DNA of 64,000 bases, taken from the NCBI RefSeq assembly GCF_004114375.1, contig NZ_CP034692.1, positions 1,116,001 to 1,180,000 of the forward strand, written 5' to 3'. This DNA is from Halorubrum sp. BOL3-1 (lineage in GTDB: Archaea > Halobacteriota > Halobacteria > Halobacteriales > Haloferacaceae). The notes beneath the pieces were generated by a model. The model ran no database searches. It was given only the letters and a program-made list of their open reading frames with translations, and was not told the origin of the DNA. Positions 1 through 8,976 of the stretch are shown one piece after another. Numbering within the stretch: position 1 is the first letter of the stretch; each line of letters opens with the position of its first letter. The translations under genes were made by a program, and so were the position numbers.

Positions 1-827
1 TCGACGCCGCCGACCTCACCGACACGGACGTGGTGACGATGATGATGGAGGAGTTCCGCCAGTTCTCGCCGGGCGGCGCGGAGGCGCTCATCGACGAGCG
101 TGACGCGTTCATCGCCCACCGGCTCGTCGCGCTCCGCGACTCCGGCTACGACGTGGTCGCCGTCGTCGGCGCCGGACATCGGGCCGGGATCGAGCGCTAC
201 CTCGCGGACCCCGCGACGCTCCCGCCCATGGCGGATCTGGTCGGCCAGGAGTCCGGTCGGGGCCTGCCGTGGAAAAAGGCGGTCGGTTACGCGGTCACGG
301 TCGGCTTCGTCGGCTTCTTCGCCCTACTAGCGCTGGGCGGAGCCGGCGACGCCTTCCTGATCCGGCTGTTCGGCGCGTGGTTCCTGATCAACGGCGTCTT
401 CGCGTTCGCGTTCGCGAAGGTCGCCGGCGCGCGGTGGCTTTCGGCCGGCGTGGGCGGCGCCGTCGCGTGGATGACCTCGATCAACCCGCTGCTCGCGCCC
501 GGCTGGTTCACCGGCTACGTCGAACTCCGGAGTCTGACGGTAAACGTGGCCGACATCGGCGCGCTCAACGACCTGCTCGGCGACGAGACGCGGTCGCCCG
601 GAGAGCTGATTTCCGCGATGCTCGACGTACCGCTGTTCCGGCTCATCGTCGTCGTCGCGATGACGAACGTCGGGAGCATCGTCGCGAGCTTCCTCTTCGC
701 GGCGTACGTCATCCCGGCGATGTTCGGCGCCGAGGTAGGCGGCGTCGAGGACGTCGGTCGGCTGCTCGTCGACGGCGCGGTCAACGGCGCCGACCTCGTC
801 CGCGGCGCCGTGGGGGGAATCGCGTGA
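1..827 (+). CDS. TraB/PrgY-family membrane protein, C-terminal part (5' end cut by window)
   Basis: The frame is open to the left edge of the window, so the N-terminus is missing. What remains begins with the end of the TraB domain (VVGAGHRAGIERYL near the start of the visible part), followed by a C-terminal half with at least four hydrophobic membrane segments separated by short loops. TraB/PrgY proteins are related to pheromone-shutdown proteins and TIKI-type proteases; their archaeal role is unknown. Its TGA overlaps the GTG of the M50 peptidase by four bases (GTGA), so the two are probably translated together. The family call rests on the glycine/histidine-rich motif and the soluble-plus-membrane layout. 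Confidence 0.8.
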   Translation, partial: DAADLTDTDVVTMMMEEFRQFSPGGAEALIDERDAFIAHRLVALRDSGYDVVAVVGAGHRAGIERYLADPATLPPMADLVGQESGRGLPWKKAVGYAVTVGFVGFFALLALGGAGDAFLIRLFGAWFLINGVFAFAFAKVAGARWLSAGVGGAVAWMTSINPLLAPGWFTGYVELRSLTVNVADIGALNDLLGDETRSPGELISAMLDVPLFRLIVVVAMTNVGSIVASFLFAAYVIPAMFGAEVGGVEDVGRLLVDGAVNGADLVRGAVGGIA

Positions 828-1498
828 GCGTCGACGTCGCGTTCAGCGGTCGCCGGATCGCGGGTCTCTACTTCAGCGGCACCGAAATAAGGGACCTCCT
901 CGTCGCGTGGCTCGCGCTCGGCGTGGCGTTCATGCTGTTCTTCGTCGGCGGGTCGGGCGGAATCGGTCGGATCGTCGACGCGGGGGTGATCGCACCGCTG
1001 TTCGTCGCGCTCGCGACCGCCGGAGTCGCCTTCCTCCTCCACGAGGTGGCCCACAAGGTCGTCGCGGTCCGCTACGACCAAGTCGCGGAGTTCCGCGCGG
1101 ACAACTCCATGCTGTTCCTCGCGGTGATGAGCTCGCTTCTGGGCTTCATCTTCGCCGCGCCGGGCGCCGTCCACCACCGCGGCCGGCTGACCCCCCGCGA
1201 ACACGGCCACATCGCGCTGGCCGGCCCGGCCGTGAACCTCGGACTGATGGTCGCGTTCGTCCCGCTGTTCGTCCTCGGCGGACTCGTCGGGAGCGACCTC
1301 GTCACGATCCTCGGCTCGCGCGGCATCGCGATCAACGCGTTCCTCGCCGCGTTCAACCTGGTCCCGTACGGTCCCCTCGACGGCAAGACCGTGATGGGCT
1401 GGAGCAAGCCGGTGTGGGCGGCCGTCTTCGTCCCCTCCGTGCTGCTCGCCGTCGGACTGGTATTCGTCGCCGGACTCGGCTTCGGCGGGCCGTTCTGA
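824..1498 (+). CDS. M50-family zinc metalloprotease (site-2 protease type)
   Basis: This is a 224-residue multi-pass membrane protein starting with GTG, chosen because that codon overlaps the stop of the upstream TraB-like gene. Residues 73-77 form HEVAH, the HExxH zinc site typical of intramembrane M50 proteases. A later NLVPYGPLDGK segment is the second M50 motif (N-x2-P-x2-P-x-DG), carrying the third zinc ligand. No PDZ or CBS domain is attached, so it is a minimal version. M50 enzymes cut transmembrane substrates inside the bilayer; the substrate here cannot be read from the sequence. The close pairing with a TraB-like protein suggests a joint membrane-protein processing role, which is inference. 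Confidence 0.85.
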   Translation: MSVDVAFSGRRIAGLYFSGTEIRDLLVAWLALGVAFMLFFVGGSGGIGRIVDAGVIAPLFVALATAGVAFLLHEVAHKVVAVRYDQVAEFRADNSMLFLAVMSSLLGFIFAAPGAVHHRGRLTPREHGHIALAGPAVNLGLMVAFVPLFVLGGLVGSDLVTILGSRGIAINAFLAAFNLVPYGPLDGKTVMGWSKPVWAAVFVPSVLLAVGLVFVAGLGFGGPF

Positions 1499-1584
1499 CG
1501 GTCGACGTCGCGGCGGCGGTTCCGGAAGGCGTCCCCGTCGCGGCGAACGGTGCGTTTTTGCTCCGCGGGCGCGGTCTCAGACAC

Positions 1585-2637
1585 ATGTCCGATGGCGACG
1601 GGAGCGACGGCGGGGAATCTGGCGATGGCGACGAACTCACCTACGCGGACGCGGGCGTCGACATCGACGCGAGCGAGGCCGCGACCGCGGCGCTGATCGG
1701 GGCGGTCGGCGGCGGCGTCGGTGAAGAGGCCGGGGAGGGAAGCGACAGCGACTACGCCGGATTACTCGACATCGGAGACCGCTACCTCGCGCTCGCGACC
1801 GACGGGGTCGGGACGAAGCTGCTCGTCGCGGAGGCGCTCAACGACTACTCGACGGTCGGGATCGACTGCATCGCGATGAACGTCAACGACCTCGTCGCGG
1901 CCGGCGTCCGCCCCGTCGCGTTCGTCGACTACCTCGCGGTCGACGAGCCGGACGAGCGGTTCGCCCGGCAGGTCGGTGAGGGCCTCTCCCGGGGCGCCGA
2001 GCTCGCGGAGATGGCGCTCGTCGGCGGCGAGACCGCGGTGATGCCCGACGTGATACGGGGACTCGACTTGGCGGGCGCCTGCGTCGGGCTCGCCCCGAAG
2101 GATGCCCTCTTCGACGGCCGGGCCGAGCCGGGCGACGCCCTCGTCGGCTGGCGCTCGTCGGGGATCCACTCGAACGGACTCACGCTGGCTCGGAAGGCCG
2201 TCACGCGAGACCACGCGTACACCGACTCCTGTCCGTTCGACGGCTACGAGACGCTCGGTGCGGCGTTACTCGAACCGACCGCGATATACGCGGCCCTGCT
2301 CGACCCGATGCGCGAACACGGCGTCCGCGGCGCGGCCCACGTCACCGGCGGCGGCTGGACGAACCTGACGCGGCTTGGCGGGCACCGATACGCCGTCGAC
2401 GACGAGTTCGACCCCCAGCCCGTCTTCGAGTTCGTCCAGTCGGAGGGAAACGTCACCGACGAGGAGATGTACCGAACGTTCAATATGGGGACCGGGTTCG
2501 TGGCCGCGCTGGACCCCGAGGCGGCCGAGGAGTTGGCGGCGGCGACCGACGGGCGCGTGATCGGGCGCGTCGAGGCCGCCGAGGGAGGGACCAGCAGCGA
2601 GGGATCGAGCGTGGCGATTCGCGGACTGGAACTCTGA
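1585..2637 (+). CDS. purM: Phosphoribosylformylglycinamidine cyclo-ligase (AIR synthetase)
   Basis: The 350-residue protein makes aminoimidazole ribotide from FGAM with ATP in de novo purine synthesis. Recognisable PurM features are LTYADAGVDI near the N-terminus, the ATP/substrate region LATDGVGTKLLVAEAL, the IDCIAMNVNDLVAAGVRPVAF block, and GWRSSGIHSNGLTLARK. The first 15 residues are an acidic Gly/Ser/Asp tail typical of haloarchaeal proteins. The ATG at 1585 is preceded by a T-rich TATA-like element (GTTTTTGC) centred about 28 bases upstream, which fits a leaderless transcript and decides the start. Confidence 0.95.
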   Translation: MSDGDGSDGGESGDGDELTYADAGVDIDASEAATAALIGAVGGGVGEEAGEGSDSDYAGLLDIGDRYLALATDGVGTKLLVAEALNDYSTVGIDCIAMNVNDLVAAGVRPVAFVDYLAVDEPDERFARQVGEGLSRGAELAEMALVGGETAVMPDVIRGLDLAGACVGLAPKDALFDGRAEPGDALVGWRSSGIHSNGLTLARKAVTRDHAYTDSCPFDGYETLGAALLEPTAIYAALLDPMREHGVRGAAHVTGGGWTNLTRLGGHRYAVDDEFDPQPVFEFVQSEGNVTDEEMYRTFNMGTGFVAALDPEAAEELAAATDGRVIGRVEAAEGGTSSEGSSVAIRGLEL

Positions 2638-2742
2638 GCGATCGCGTCGGGGGTAGCGGAGAGAATCGCGGTTTCCGGGGAGACCCGGTACGACGTGCCG
2701 TCGAGTGGCCGCTTATCTCCCTCGTCGACTTCCGTATGACCG

Positions 2743-2883
2743 ATGAGTGACGACGGAGAGTCGGACGACGGGAGCGGGAACGACGGCGATAGCGGCGACG
2801 GCTCGGACCACCTCGGCGGCGTCGAGGACGGCGCGGGCTGTGCGGAGATCTGGGAGCGGCTCTCTGAGCGACGCGAGGAGTGA
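2743..2883 (+). CDS. Small acidic haloarchaeal protein (46 aa)
   Basis: This short frame encodes an Asp/Gly/Ser-rich N-terminal tail followed by a non-repetitive C-terminus, GAGCAEIWERLSERREE. A TATA-like GCTTATC lies about 27 bases before the ATG, exactly as for the leaderless genes around it, which is the main reason to believe it. The ordered C-terminal segment with one cysteine resembles a recurring motif I remember from small unannotated haloarchaeal proteins, but I cannot name a family. It sits between purM and the convergent HTH-CBS gene, stopping 13 bases short of it. Function unknown. Confidence 0.6.
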   Translation: MSDDGESDDGSGNDGDSGDGSDHLGGVEDGAGCAEIWERLSERREE

Positions 2884-2895
2884 GGAGACGCCGGC

Positions 2896-3435
2896 CTACG
2901 ACAGCTGCCCGGCGATGTCGGCCTCGGTGATGATCCCGACCGTCTCGCCGCCGTCGGTGACCATCACGGCCTTATAATGGTCCAGCAGATTCCGGACCTC
3001 GTCGACGGTCGCGGACGGTGCCACGGTCGGGAACGACTCGCTCATCACCTCGCTAACGGGGTGGTCACCGACGTTCTCCCCGGCGTGGACGACGTCGCTC
3101 TGACTGATCGAGCCGACCGGAACGCCGTTCTGGAGCACGGGGAGCTGCGAGTACGCCTCCGCCTCCATCAGCTCGACGGACTCACTCACGGCGTCGTCGG
3201 GCGCGACGCTGATCACGGTCTCGTTCATCAGGTCGGTCGCGCGCACGACCTCGCCTTCCGCCTCTTGGAGGGCGTTGACGATGCGGCGGAGCGTCGAGAG
3301 CCGCGGGTCGACGTCGCCGCCCTCGATCCGCGCGATGAGCGGCTGGGAGACGTCGGCGGCGTCGGCAAGTTCGCTCTGGGTCAGGTCCAGCGCCGTCCGG
3401 CGCTCGCGGAGGTCCTGTGGCGTCGGCAGTTCCAT
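2896..3435 (-). CDS. XRE-type HTH transcription regulator with paired CBS domains
   Basis: The 179-residue protein has an N-terminal Cro/C1-type helix-turn-helix (about residues 7-60, including LTQSELADAADVSQPLIARIEGG) followed by two CBS domains (about 65-120 and 125-179). CBS pairs bind adenine nucleotides such as AMP, ATP or SAM, so this is probably a nucleotide-sensing DNA-binding regulator. The target is not evident. A TATA-like CTAATAACC about 27 bases upstream marks a leaderless start at the ATG used here. The arrangement is common in archaea. Confidence 0.9.
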   Translation of the reverse strand: MELPTPQDLRERRTALDLTQSELADAADVSQPLIARIEGGDVDPRLSTLRRIVNALQEAEGEVVRATDLMNETVISVAPDDAVSESVELMEAEAYSQLPVLQNGVPVGSISQSDVVHAGENVGDHPVSEVMSESFPTVAPSATVDEVRNLLDHYKAVMVTDGGETVGIITEADIAGQLS

Positions 3436-3545
3436 GGCGACTAATTACTTATGGTTATTAGAAAAGCTTTCGACACCGACCGAAATCGCGCCGCCGATGG
3501 TCGTCGGATCGGCCGACCGGGAGGCGAAGCCGATCGCGGTCGCGT

Positions 3546-3920
3546 CTATCCTGCCGCCTCTTCGTCCTCGTCGTCGGCGTCGGTCTCGAAGACGTCGATG
3601 ATTTCGAGGGGGACGTCACGGAGGGCACCGCCGACCTCGCTTTTCGCGATCCGCTCTGCGTGCTCCTCGCTGTCGGCGTTGAAGACGTCGATCTCCAGAA
3701 GGAGTCCCACGAGCGCCGTGTTCGCCGCGAGGAACGCGGCGTCGAACGGCTCGCCGCAGGCGGGACAGCCGGTGACGCCGGGTTCGACCTCGACGTACTG
3801 CTTGTCCGTCTCGTTGAGTCGCTTGCCGGCCTCGCTGACCGCGACGCCGATGGCGTCGTCGGTCTCCTCGACGTCTCGGACCAACCAGGCGGCTTCCATC
3901 GCGACTTCGTAGTTGCTCAT
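3546..3920 (-). CDS. DUF555 (UPF0212) family protein
   Basis: The 124-residue protein matches the archaeal DUF555 family along its length: MSNYEVAMEAAWLVRDVE at the start, a single CPACGEPF knuckle near residue 53, and a conserved block SEEHAERIAKSEVG. The family is widespread in Euryarchaeota and has no assigned biochemistry. The cysteine pair could form half of a metal site in a dimer. The promoter is not clear; the ATG is followed by a plausible second codon and no alternative start precedes it. It lies downstream of leuB on the same strand with an 84-base gap, so it is probably a separate unit. Confidence 0.9.
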   Translation of the reverse strand: MSNYEVAMEAAWLVRDVEETDDAIGVAVSEAGKRLNETDKQYVEVEPGVTGCPACGEPFDAAFLAANTALVGLLLEIDVFNADSEEHAERIAKSEVGGALRDVPLEIIDVFETDADDEDEEAAG

Positions 3921-4004
3921 ACCCGAGCGGAGGGTCCGCAGGGTTTCGTCTCTTGTGGTTCGCCCGCGGCCCGACCGAAGATACAGATCGCCCGCAGCGA
4001 CGGC

Positions 4005-4997
4005 TTACAGCCGGTTGACGACCGCCGCGGTGACCTCGTCGGTCGTGGCGTCGCCGCCGAGGTCACCCGTGCGTGGCCCGTCCGAGAGGACCGCCTCCAC
4101 CGCGTCGCGCACGCGCCGTCCCTCCTCGGCGTGGCCGAGGTACTCGACGAGCATGGCCGCGGAGAGGATCGCCGCGGTCGGGTTCGCGGTCCCCTCGCCG
4201 GCGATGTCGGGTGCGGTGCCGTGGACCGGCTCGAACAGCGCGTTGTCGTGGCCGACGTTCGCGGAGGGGAGCAGGCCGAGCCCGCCGACGAGTCCGGCGG
4301 CCAGATCTGAGAGCACGTCGCCCGCGAGGTTCGGACAGACGATCACGCCGTACCGGCTCGGGTCGAGCGGGAGCTTCGTCGCGAACGCGTCCATCAGCTC
4401 CTCGTCGGCGTCGACGCCGCGCTCGTCGGCCACGGACAACACCTCCTCGCGGAACCGGCCGTCCGTCTCGCGCATCACGTTCGCCTTGTGCGCGACCGTG
4501 AACCCGTCGCGGTGGTCCGGCCCTCGGCCGTCCTCGACGAACTCGCACGCGAACTCCGCGAGCTCGCGGGAGGCCGAAGAGGTTACCACCCGCGTCAGCG
4601 CCGAGAGGTCGTCGCTCAGTCGGTCCTCGTGGCCCGAGTAGACGCCCTCGGTGTTCTCGCGGAGGAAGACGACGTCCGTCTCCGGCCGGAGCGCGTCGAC
4701 ACCGGGGTACGCCTTCGCCGGACGGACGTTGACGAACGAGTCGACCGCCTCCCGCAGCGGGAGGATGACGTCGGCGGCGGTCTCGCCGGCCGCGCCGAAC
4801 AGCGTCGCGTCCGCGTCGGCCGCGAGACCGTACGTCTCGGCGGGAAGCGCCTCGCCGGTCGCCTCCTTGGTCGCGTCCCCGGCCTCGGCCGCGACGAACT
4901 CGAAGTCGACGGCGAGCGTCTCCAGTACCTCGACGGCGGCCGGGACGACCTCGCGGCCGATCCCGTCGCCCTCGATGACGACTATCTCGTCGGTCAT
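4005..4997 (-). CDS. leuB: 3-isopropylmalate dehydrogenase
   Basis: The 330-residue beta-decarboxylating dehydrogenase oxidises 3-isopropylmalate to 2-oxoisocaproate (leucine pathway). It begins with the [18 protein letters not shown] nucleotide/substrate block and has the ENTEGVYSG substrate loop in the middle. Later come the metal-binding segment [21 protein letters not shown] and the NAD-binding [15 protein letters not shown] near the C-terminus. Isocitrate and homoisocitrate dehydrogenases share this fold, but its position four bases after leuD in the leucine cluster decides the call. It is the last gene of the leuA-ilvBNC-leuCDB series. Confidence 0.93.
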   Translation of the reverse strand: MTDEIVVIEGDGIGREVVPAAVEVLETLAVDFEFVAAEAGDATKEATGEALPAETYGLAADADATLFGAAGETAADVILPLREAVDSFVNVRPAKAYPGVDALRPETDVVFLRENTEGVYSGHEDRLSDDLSALTRVVTSSASRELAEFACEFVEDGRGPDHRDGFTVAHKANVMRETDGRFREEVLSVADERGVDADEELMDAFATKLPLDPSRYGVIVCPNLAGDVLSDLAAGLVGGLGLLPSANVGHDNALFEPVHGTAPDIAGEGTANPTAAILSAAMLVEYLGHAEEGRRVRDAVEAVLSDGPRTGDLGGDATTDEVTAAVVNRL

Positions 4998-5001
4998 CGA
5001 C

Positions 5002-5622
5002 TCAGTCGTCTCCCTCGACGTACGGCAGGCCGGCGACCGTTTCGTCGACCTTGCTCCGGTTCGAGTACATCAGCGCGGTCGTGTCCCAGATTCCCTCGAC
5101 GAGGGCCTCCCGCATCGCGTCGTCGACATCGACATCGATCGTCGTGTCGCCGTAGGTGACCGTCTCGCCCTCGACGTCGACCTCGATGTCTCCGTTGGGA
5201 TTCTCCTCGATCCACTCCTGTAGCCTGACGACGGTCTCGTGGTCGGTCGTGACGGCCGGGATCCCGAGCGACTTACAGTTGTCGCGGAAGATCTCGGCGT
5301 ACGACTCGCCGACGACGCCGTCGATCCCCCACCGCATCATCGCCTGCGGCGCGTGTTCGCGGGAGGAGCCGCAGCCGAAGTTGGAGTTGACGACCGCGAT
5401 CGACGCGCCCTCGAACCGGTTGAGGGGGTGGTCGTTGAACGCGCCGTCGTCGTCCCGCCGGGCGTCGTAGAAGAGGTAGTCCGCCATGTTGTCGAACGTG
5501 ACCTCCTTCATGAACTTCGCCGGGAGGATCTGGTCGGTGTCGACGTCGTCCCCGGGGATCGGCACGCCCGTGCCGGAGACCCCGGTGATGTGTTGGTCCT
5601 CGGTGCTGTCGATCGCGGGCAT
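5002..5622 (-). CDS. leuD: 3-isopropylmalate dehydratase small subunit
   Basis: The 206-residue swivel-domain subunit partners LeuC to isomerise 2-isopropylmalate to 3-isopropylmalate. The [14 protein letters not shown] segment near residue 30 and [15 protein letters not shown] near residue 80 are the expected substrate-recognition motifs. Its ATG overlaps the leuC stop by four bases (ATGA), so the two subunits are translationally coupled, as suits a 1:1 complex. Followed after four bases by leuB. Confidence 0.93.
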   Translation of the reverse strand: MPAIDSTEDQHITGVSGTGVPIPGDDVDTDQILPAKFMKEVTFDNMADYLFYDARRDDDGAFNDHPLNRFEGASIAVVNSNFGCGSSREHAPQAMMRWGIDGVVGESYAEIFRDNCKSLGIPAVTTDHETVVRLQEWIEENPNGDIEVDVEGETVTYGDTTIDVDVDDAMREALVEGIWDTTALMYSNRSKVDETVAGLPYVEGDD

Positions 5623-7082
5623 CAGTCCGCCACCTCCTCGACGCCGCCGGCACCGCCGGTCGGTCCGTCGTCCGCGTGCTCGCGCGCGTCGGCGACCTCG
5701 CCCTCGACGGCCGCGGCCGCGACCATCGCGGGACTCATCAGGACGGTACGACCGTCCTTCGACCCCTGTCGGCCGACGAAGTTACGGTTCGACGAGGACG
5801 CACACACCTCGTCGCCCTCCAAGGCGTCGTCGTTCATTGCCAGACACATCGAACACCCCGCGCGACGCCACTGGAATCCGGCGTTGATGAACACCTCGTC
5901 GATGCCGCGCTCCTCGCACTGCTGGCGCACGGTCTCCGAGCCGGGGACGGCCAGCGCGCGAACGCCCTCGTCGACCGTGTTGTCCTCCAGGATCTTCGCG
6001 GCCTCTCGGAAGTCAGAGAGCCGACCGTTCGTACAGGTCCCGAGGAACGCGACGTCGACGTCGTACCCGAGCATCGACTGCCCGGGGTCGATCTCCATGT
6101 GATCGAGCGCCTGCTCGGCCGCCTCGCGGTCGGTCCGCGCCGTGAAGTCGTCGGGATGCGGGACCGGCTCCGAGATCTCGATCACCTGTCCGGGGTTTAT
6201 TCCCCACGTGACGAGCGGGTCGAGCCCGTCGGCGTCGACGGTGACCACGTCGTCGTACTCGGCGTCCTCGTCCGACGCGACCGACTCCCAGTACGCCTTC
6301 CGCTCCTCGAACGCCTCGCCCTCGGGGACGTACTCGCGTCCCCGCAGGTACTCGTAGGTGGTCTCGTCCGGGTTGATGTACCCCGCCCGCGCGCCGCCCT
6401 CGATGGACATGTTACACACCGCGAGCCGGCCCTCCATGTCGAGCGCCTCGATCGCGGGACCGCCGTACTCGTACACGTGCCCGACGCCGCCGTCGACGCC
6501 GAGGTCCTGGATCACTTTCAGGATCACGTCTTTCGCGTAGACGCCCTCGCCGAGCTCGCCCTCGACGTTGACCCGGCGGACCTGCTGTTTGTCCGCCGCG
6601 ATACAGCCCGTCGCGAGCACGTCGCGGATCTGGCTCGTTCCGATGCCGACGCCGATGGAGCCGAACGCGCCGTGGGTCGCGGTGTGGCTGTCGCCGCAGG
6701 CGACGGTCATCCCCGGCTGGGAGAGCCCGAGTTCGGGAGCGACGACGTGGGTGATCCCCTGCTTGCCGGACTCGAAGCCGAAGAACGTGATCCCGCTCTC
6801 GCCCACGTTGCGTTCGAGCGCCGAGAGCATCTCCTCGGCCTGATCGTCGGCGAGGGGGCGCTCGCGTTTCTCGGCTTCGGTCGGCGCGATATGGTCCGTC
6901 GTCGCGAACGTCCGGTCCGGGTACGCGACGTCGAGCTCGCGCTCGCGGAGCATCCCGAACGCCTGCGGACTCGTCACCTCGTGGACGAGGTGAAGCCCGA
7001 CGAACAGCTGGTCTTGCCCGTTCGGAAGCTCCGTCACCTTGTGTCGGTCCCACACCTTGTCGTACAGGGTCCCCTCGCTCAT
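5622..7082 (-). CDS. leuC: 3-isopropylmalate dehydratase large subunit
   Basis: The 486-residue aconitase-type subunit carries a [4Fe-4S] cluster. The cluster cysteines are visible in GTCTNGRLSDF and in CSMCLAMN toward the C-terminus. The substrate motifs GDSHTATHGAFG and VSPAMVA-type ending are also present (SPAMVAAAAVEGEV). It is a little longer than the usual 470 residues because of an acidic/glycine C-terminal tail. The ATG overlaps the stop of a 22-codon frame that bridges the gap from ilvC, described separately. Confidence 0.95.
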   Translation of the reverse strand: MSEGTLYDKVWDRHKVTELPNGQDQLFVGLHLVHEVTSPQAFGMLRERELDVAYPDRTFATTDHIAPTEAEKRERPLADDQAEEMLSALERNVGESGITFFGFESGKQGITHVVAPELGLSQPGMTVACGDSHTATHGAFGSIGVGIGTSQIRDVLATGCIAADKQQVRRVNVEGELGEGVYAKDVILKVIQDLGVDGGVGHVYEYGGPAIEALDMEGRLAVCNMSIEGGARAGYINPDETTYEYLRGREYVPEGEAFEERKAYWESVASDEDAEYDDVVTVDADGLDPLVTWGINPGQVIEISEPVPHPDDFTARTDREAAEQALDHMEIDPGQSMLGYDVDVAFLGTCTNGRLSDFREAAKILEDNTVDEGVRALAVPGSETVRQQCEERGIDEVFINAGFQWRRAGCSMCLAMNDDALEGDEVCASSSNRNFVGRQGSKDGRTVLMSPAMVAAAAVEGEVADAREHADDGPTGGAGGVEEVAD

Positions 7083-7147
7083 CGGGGGTCACCCCCGGCG
7101 GTCGCGGAGACGGACGCGGACTGCCGAGTCACTCCAGCTACGCCCAT
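7079..7147 (-). CDS. Candidate 22-aa coupling ORF between ilvC and leuC
   Basis: A short frame fills the whole ilvC-leuC gap. Its ATG shares one base with the ilvC stop (TGATG) and its TGA overlaps the leuC ATG by four bases (ATGA). Translated, it gives [22 protein letters not shown], which resembles nothing I know. A ribosome finishing ilvC could reinitiate here and again at leuC. It may be a spacer kept open for translational coupling rather than a functional peptide. In GC-rich DNA a 66-base open frame is not improbable by chance. Confidence 0.35.
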   Translation of the reverse strand: MGVAGVTRQSASVSATAGGDPR

Positions 7148-8205
7148 CAGGCGGTCACCTCGGCCGACTCCTCCTCGTCCTCTTCCGCCGACTCCTCCCA
7201 CGCGAACAGCCCGCGCAGCTCCTCGCCGACGGCCTCGATCTCGTGGTTCTTCTCCGCGGTCCGCAGCTGGGTGTAGGAGGGGCGCCCCGCCTGGTTTTCT
7301 GCGATCCACTCGCGGGCGAACTGACCGTTCTGGACCTTTTCGAGCACTTCCTCCATGTTCTCGCGGGCGTGCTCGTCGACGACTACGTCGCCCTGCGTGA
7401 GCCCGCCGTACTCGGCGGTGTCGGACACCGAGTCCCACATCTCACCGAGCCCGCCCTCGTACATCAGGTCGACGATGAGCTTGAGCTCGTTGAGACACTC
7501 GAAGTACGCCATCTCCGGGGAGTATCCGGCGTCGACGAGCGTTTCGTACCCCTGTTTCACGAGGGAGGTGACGCCGCCACAGAGGACGGCCTGCTCGCCG
7601 AACAGGTCTGTCTCCGTCTCCTCGCGGAACGTCGTCTCGACGACGCCGGCGCGGGTACAGCCGATCGCGGCCGCGTACGCCAGCCCCTCGTCGTGGGCGT
7701 CGCCGGTGGCGTCCTGGTACACCGCCAGCAGGCCGGGCGTCCCCTCCCCGTTCTCGTAGTTGCGGCGCACGAGATGGCCCGGCGACTTCGGCGCGACCAT
7801 CGTCACGTCGACGTCCTCGGACGGTTCGATCTGGTTGTAGTGGATGTTGAACCCGTGCGCGAACTGGAGGGTGTCGCCCGCGTCGAGGTTCGGCTCGATC
7901 GCGTTCTCGTACACGTCCGGCTGGACCGTATCGGGGACGAGAACGCTCACGACATCGGCCTCGGCGGCCGCCTTCGCAGGCGTCGCCACCCGAAGTCCGT
8001 CGCCCTCGGCGGCGGCCCGCGAGGAACTGCCCTCGCGGAGACCGACGACCACGTCGACCCCGCTGTCCGCGAGGTTCTGCGCGTGGGCGTGACCCTGCGA
8101 GCCGTAGCCGAGGACGGCCACCGTCTCGTGGGCGATGGCTTCCTCGTCGGCGTCTTCGTCGTGGTATACTGTCGAATCGAACGTCTGCGTGTCGTCTTCG
8201 GTCAT
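7147..8205 (-). CDS. ilvC: Ketol-acid reductoisomerase (NADP+)
   Basis: The 352-residue class I enzyme performs the second common step of valine, isoleucine and leucine synthesis, with Mg2+ and NADPH. The Rossmann motif [13 protein letters not shown] is at about residues 33-45, followed by the cofactor loop [22 protein letters not shown] and the metal-binding acidic residues of the knotted C-terminal domain ([12 protein letters not shown], then [19 protein letters not shown]) complete the family pattern. An acidic glutamate-rich tail ends the protein. It follows ilvN by 27 bases. Confidence 0.96.
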   Translation of the reverse strand: MTEDDTQTFDSTVYHDEDADEEAIAHETVAVLGYGSQGHAHAQNLADSGVDVVVGLREGSSSRAAAEGDGLRVATPAKAAAEADVVSVLVPDTVQPDVYENAIEPNLDAGDTLQFAHGFNIHYNQIEPSEDVDVTMVAPKSPGHLVRRNYENGEGTPGLLAVYQDATGDAHDEGLAYAAAIGCTRAGVVETTFREETETDLFGEQAVLCGGVTSLVKQGYETLVDAGYSPEMAYFECLNELKLIVDLMYEGGLGEMWDSVSDTAEYGGLTQGDVVVDEHARENMEEVLEKVQNGQFAREWIAENQAGRPSYTQLRTAEKNHEIEAVGEELRGLFAWEESAEEDEEESAEVTA

Positions 8206-8232
8206 TGTGTGGTTGGGTGTCGTGTGACTGCG

Positions 8233-8976
8233 TCAGTCGTCGTGCGTGGTCGGTTCGCCGGCCGTTCCGGGCTTCTCTCCCGGGGCCGTCGGAGTGTTGC
8301 CGCGCGCGAGGGCAGTCGGTCCCGTCCGCGCGATCTCGACGATGCCGAACCGCTCGAAGGCGCCGATCGCGTTGTCGACGTCCGTCTTGTCGCCGGTGAG
8401 TTCGACGGTGATCGTCTCCGAGCCGGCGTCGACCGTCTCGCCGTCGTACATCTCGGAGACTGCGTGGACCGCGGCCGGGTCGTCGGCTTCGACCTTCAAC
8501 AGGACCAGCTCCGAGGTGACCGCGTCGCCGGCGACCTCGCCCACCGAGATGACCGGCTTCAGCTTCGCGATCTGCTTTTCGATCTGGTCGATGCCGGGGT
8601 CCGTCTCCTCGACGACCATCGTGATCCGCGAGTGGCCCTCGACGGTCGTCGGGCCGACGGTAAGGCTCTCGATGTTGAACTGCCGGCGGGAGACGAGTCC
8701 GGAGACGCGCGTGAGCACGCCCGGCTCGTCCTCGACGAGCGCGGAGATGACGGCGCGCCGCGACTCGTGTTCGGCCTCGACGACGGGGTCGATTCGGATC
8801 CCTTCGAGGTTCCGGCGCCCCTCGGGGTGGTCGCGCTCGTCGGGACCGGGCTGCTCGCCCGGGAGAGGCCGGGAGTTCGCCTCCGGACTGCCGTCGGCGG
8901 CGGGGCCGCCGTCGGTCGCGGCTCGGGTGTCAGTCGCGTCCTCGTCCGCTCGGGAGTCGGGCGAGTCGCCGCTCAT
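8233..8976 (-). CDS. ilvN: Acetolactate synthase regulatory subunit
   Basis: The 247-residue protein carries an ACT domain (about residues 70-150: VISALVEDEPGVLTRVSGLVSRRQFNIESLTVG) and the C-terminal half typical of IlvN. It binds valine or leucine and tunes the catalytic subunit IlvB. A hydrophilic N-terminal extension of about 65 residues, rich in Asp, Gly and Pro, precedes the ACT domain and is not part of the bacterial protein. The ATG overlaps the ilvB stop by four bases (ATGA), which selects this start over longer frames. Confidence 0.92.
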   Translation of the reverse strand: MSGDSPDSRADEDATDTRAATDGGPAADGSPEANSRPLPGEQPGPDERDHPEGRRNLEGIRIDPVVEAEHESRRAVISALVEDEPGVLTRVSGLVSRRQFNIESLTVGPTTVEGHSRITMVVEETDPGIDQIEKQIAKLKPVISVGEVAGDAVTSELVLLKVEADDPAAVHAVSEMYDGETVDAGSETITVELTGDKTDVDNAIGAFERFGIVEIARTGPTALARGNTPTAPGEKPGTAGEPTTHDD

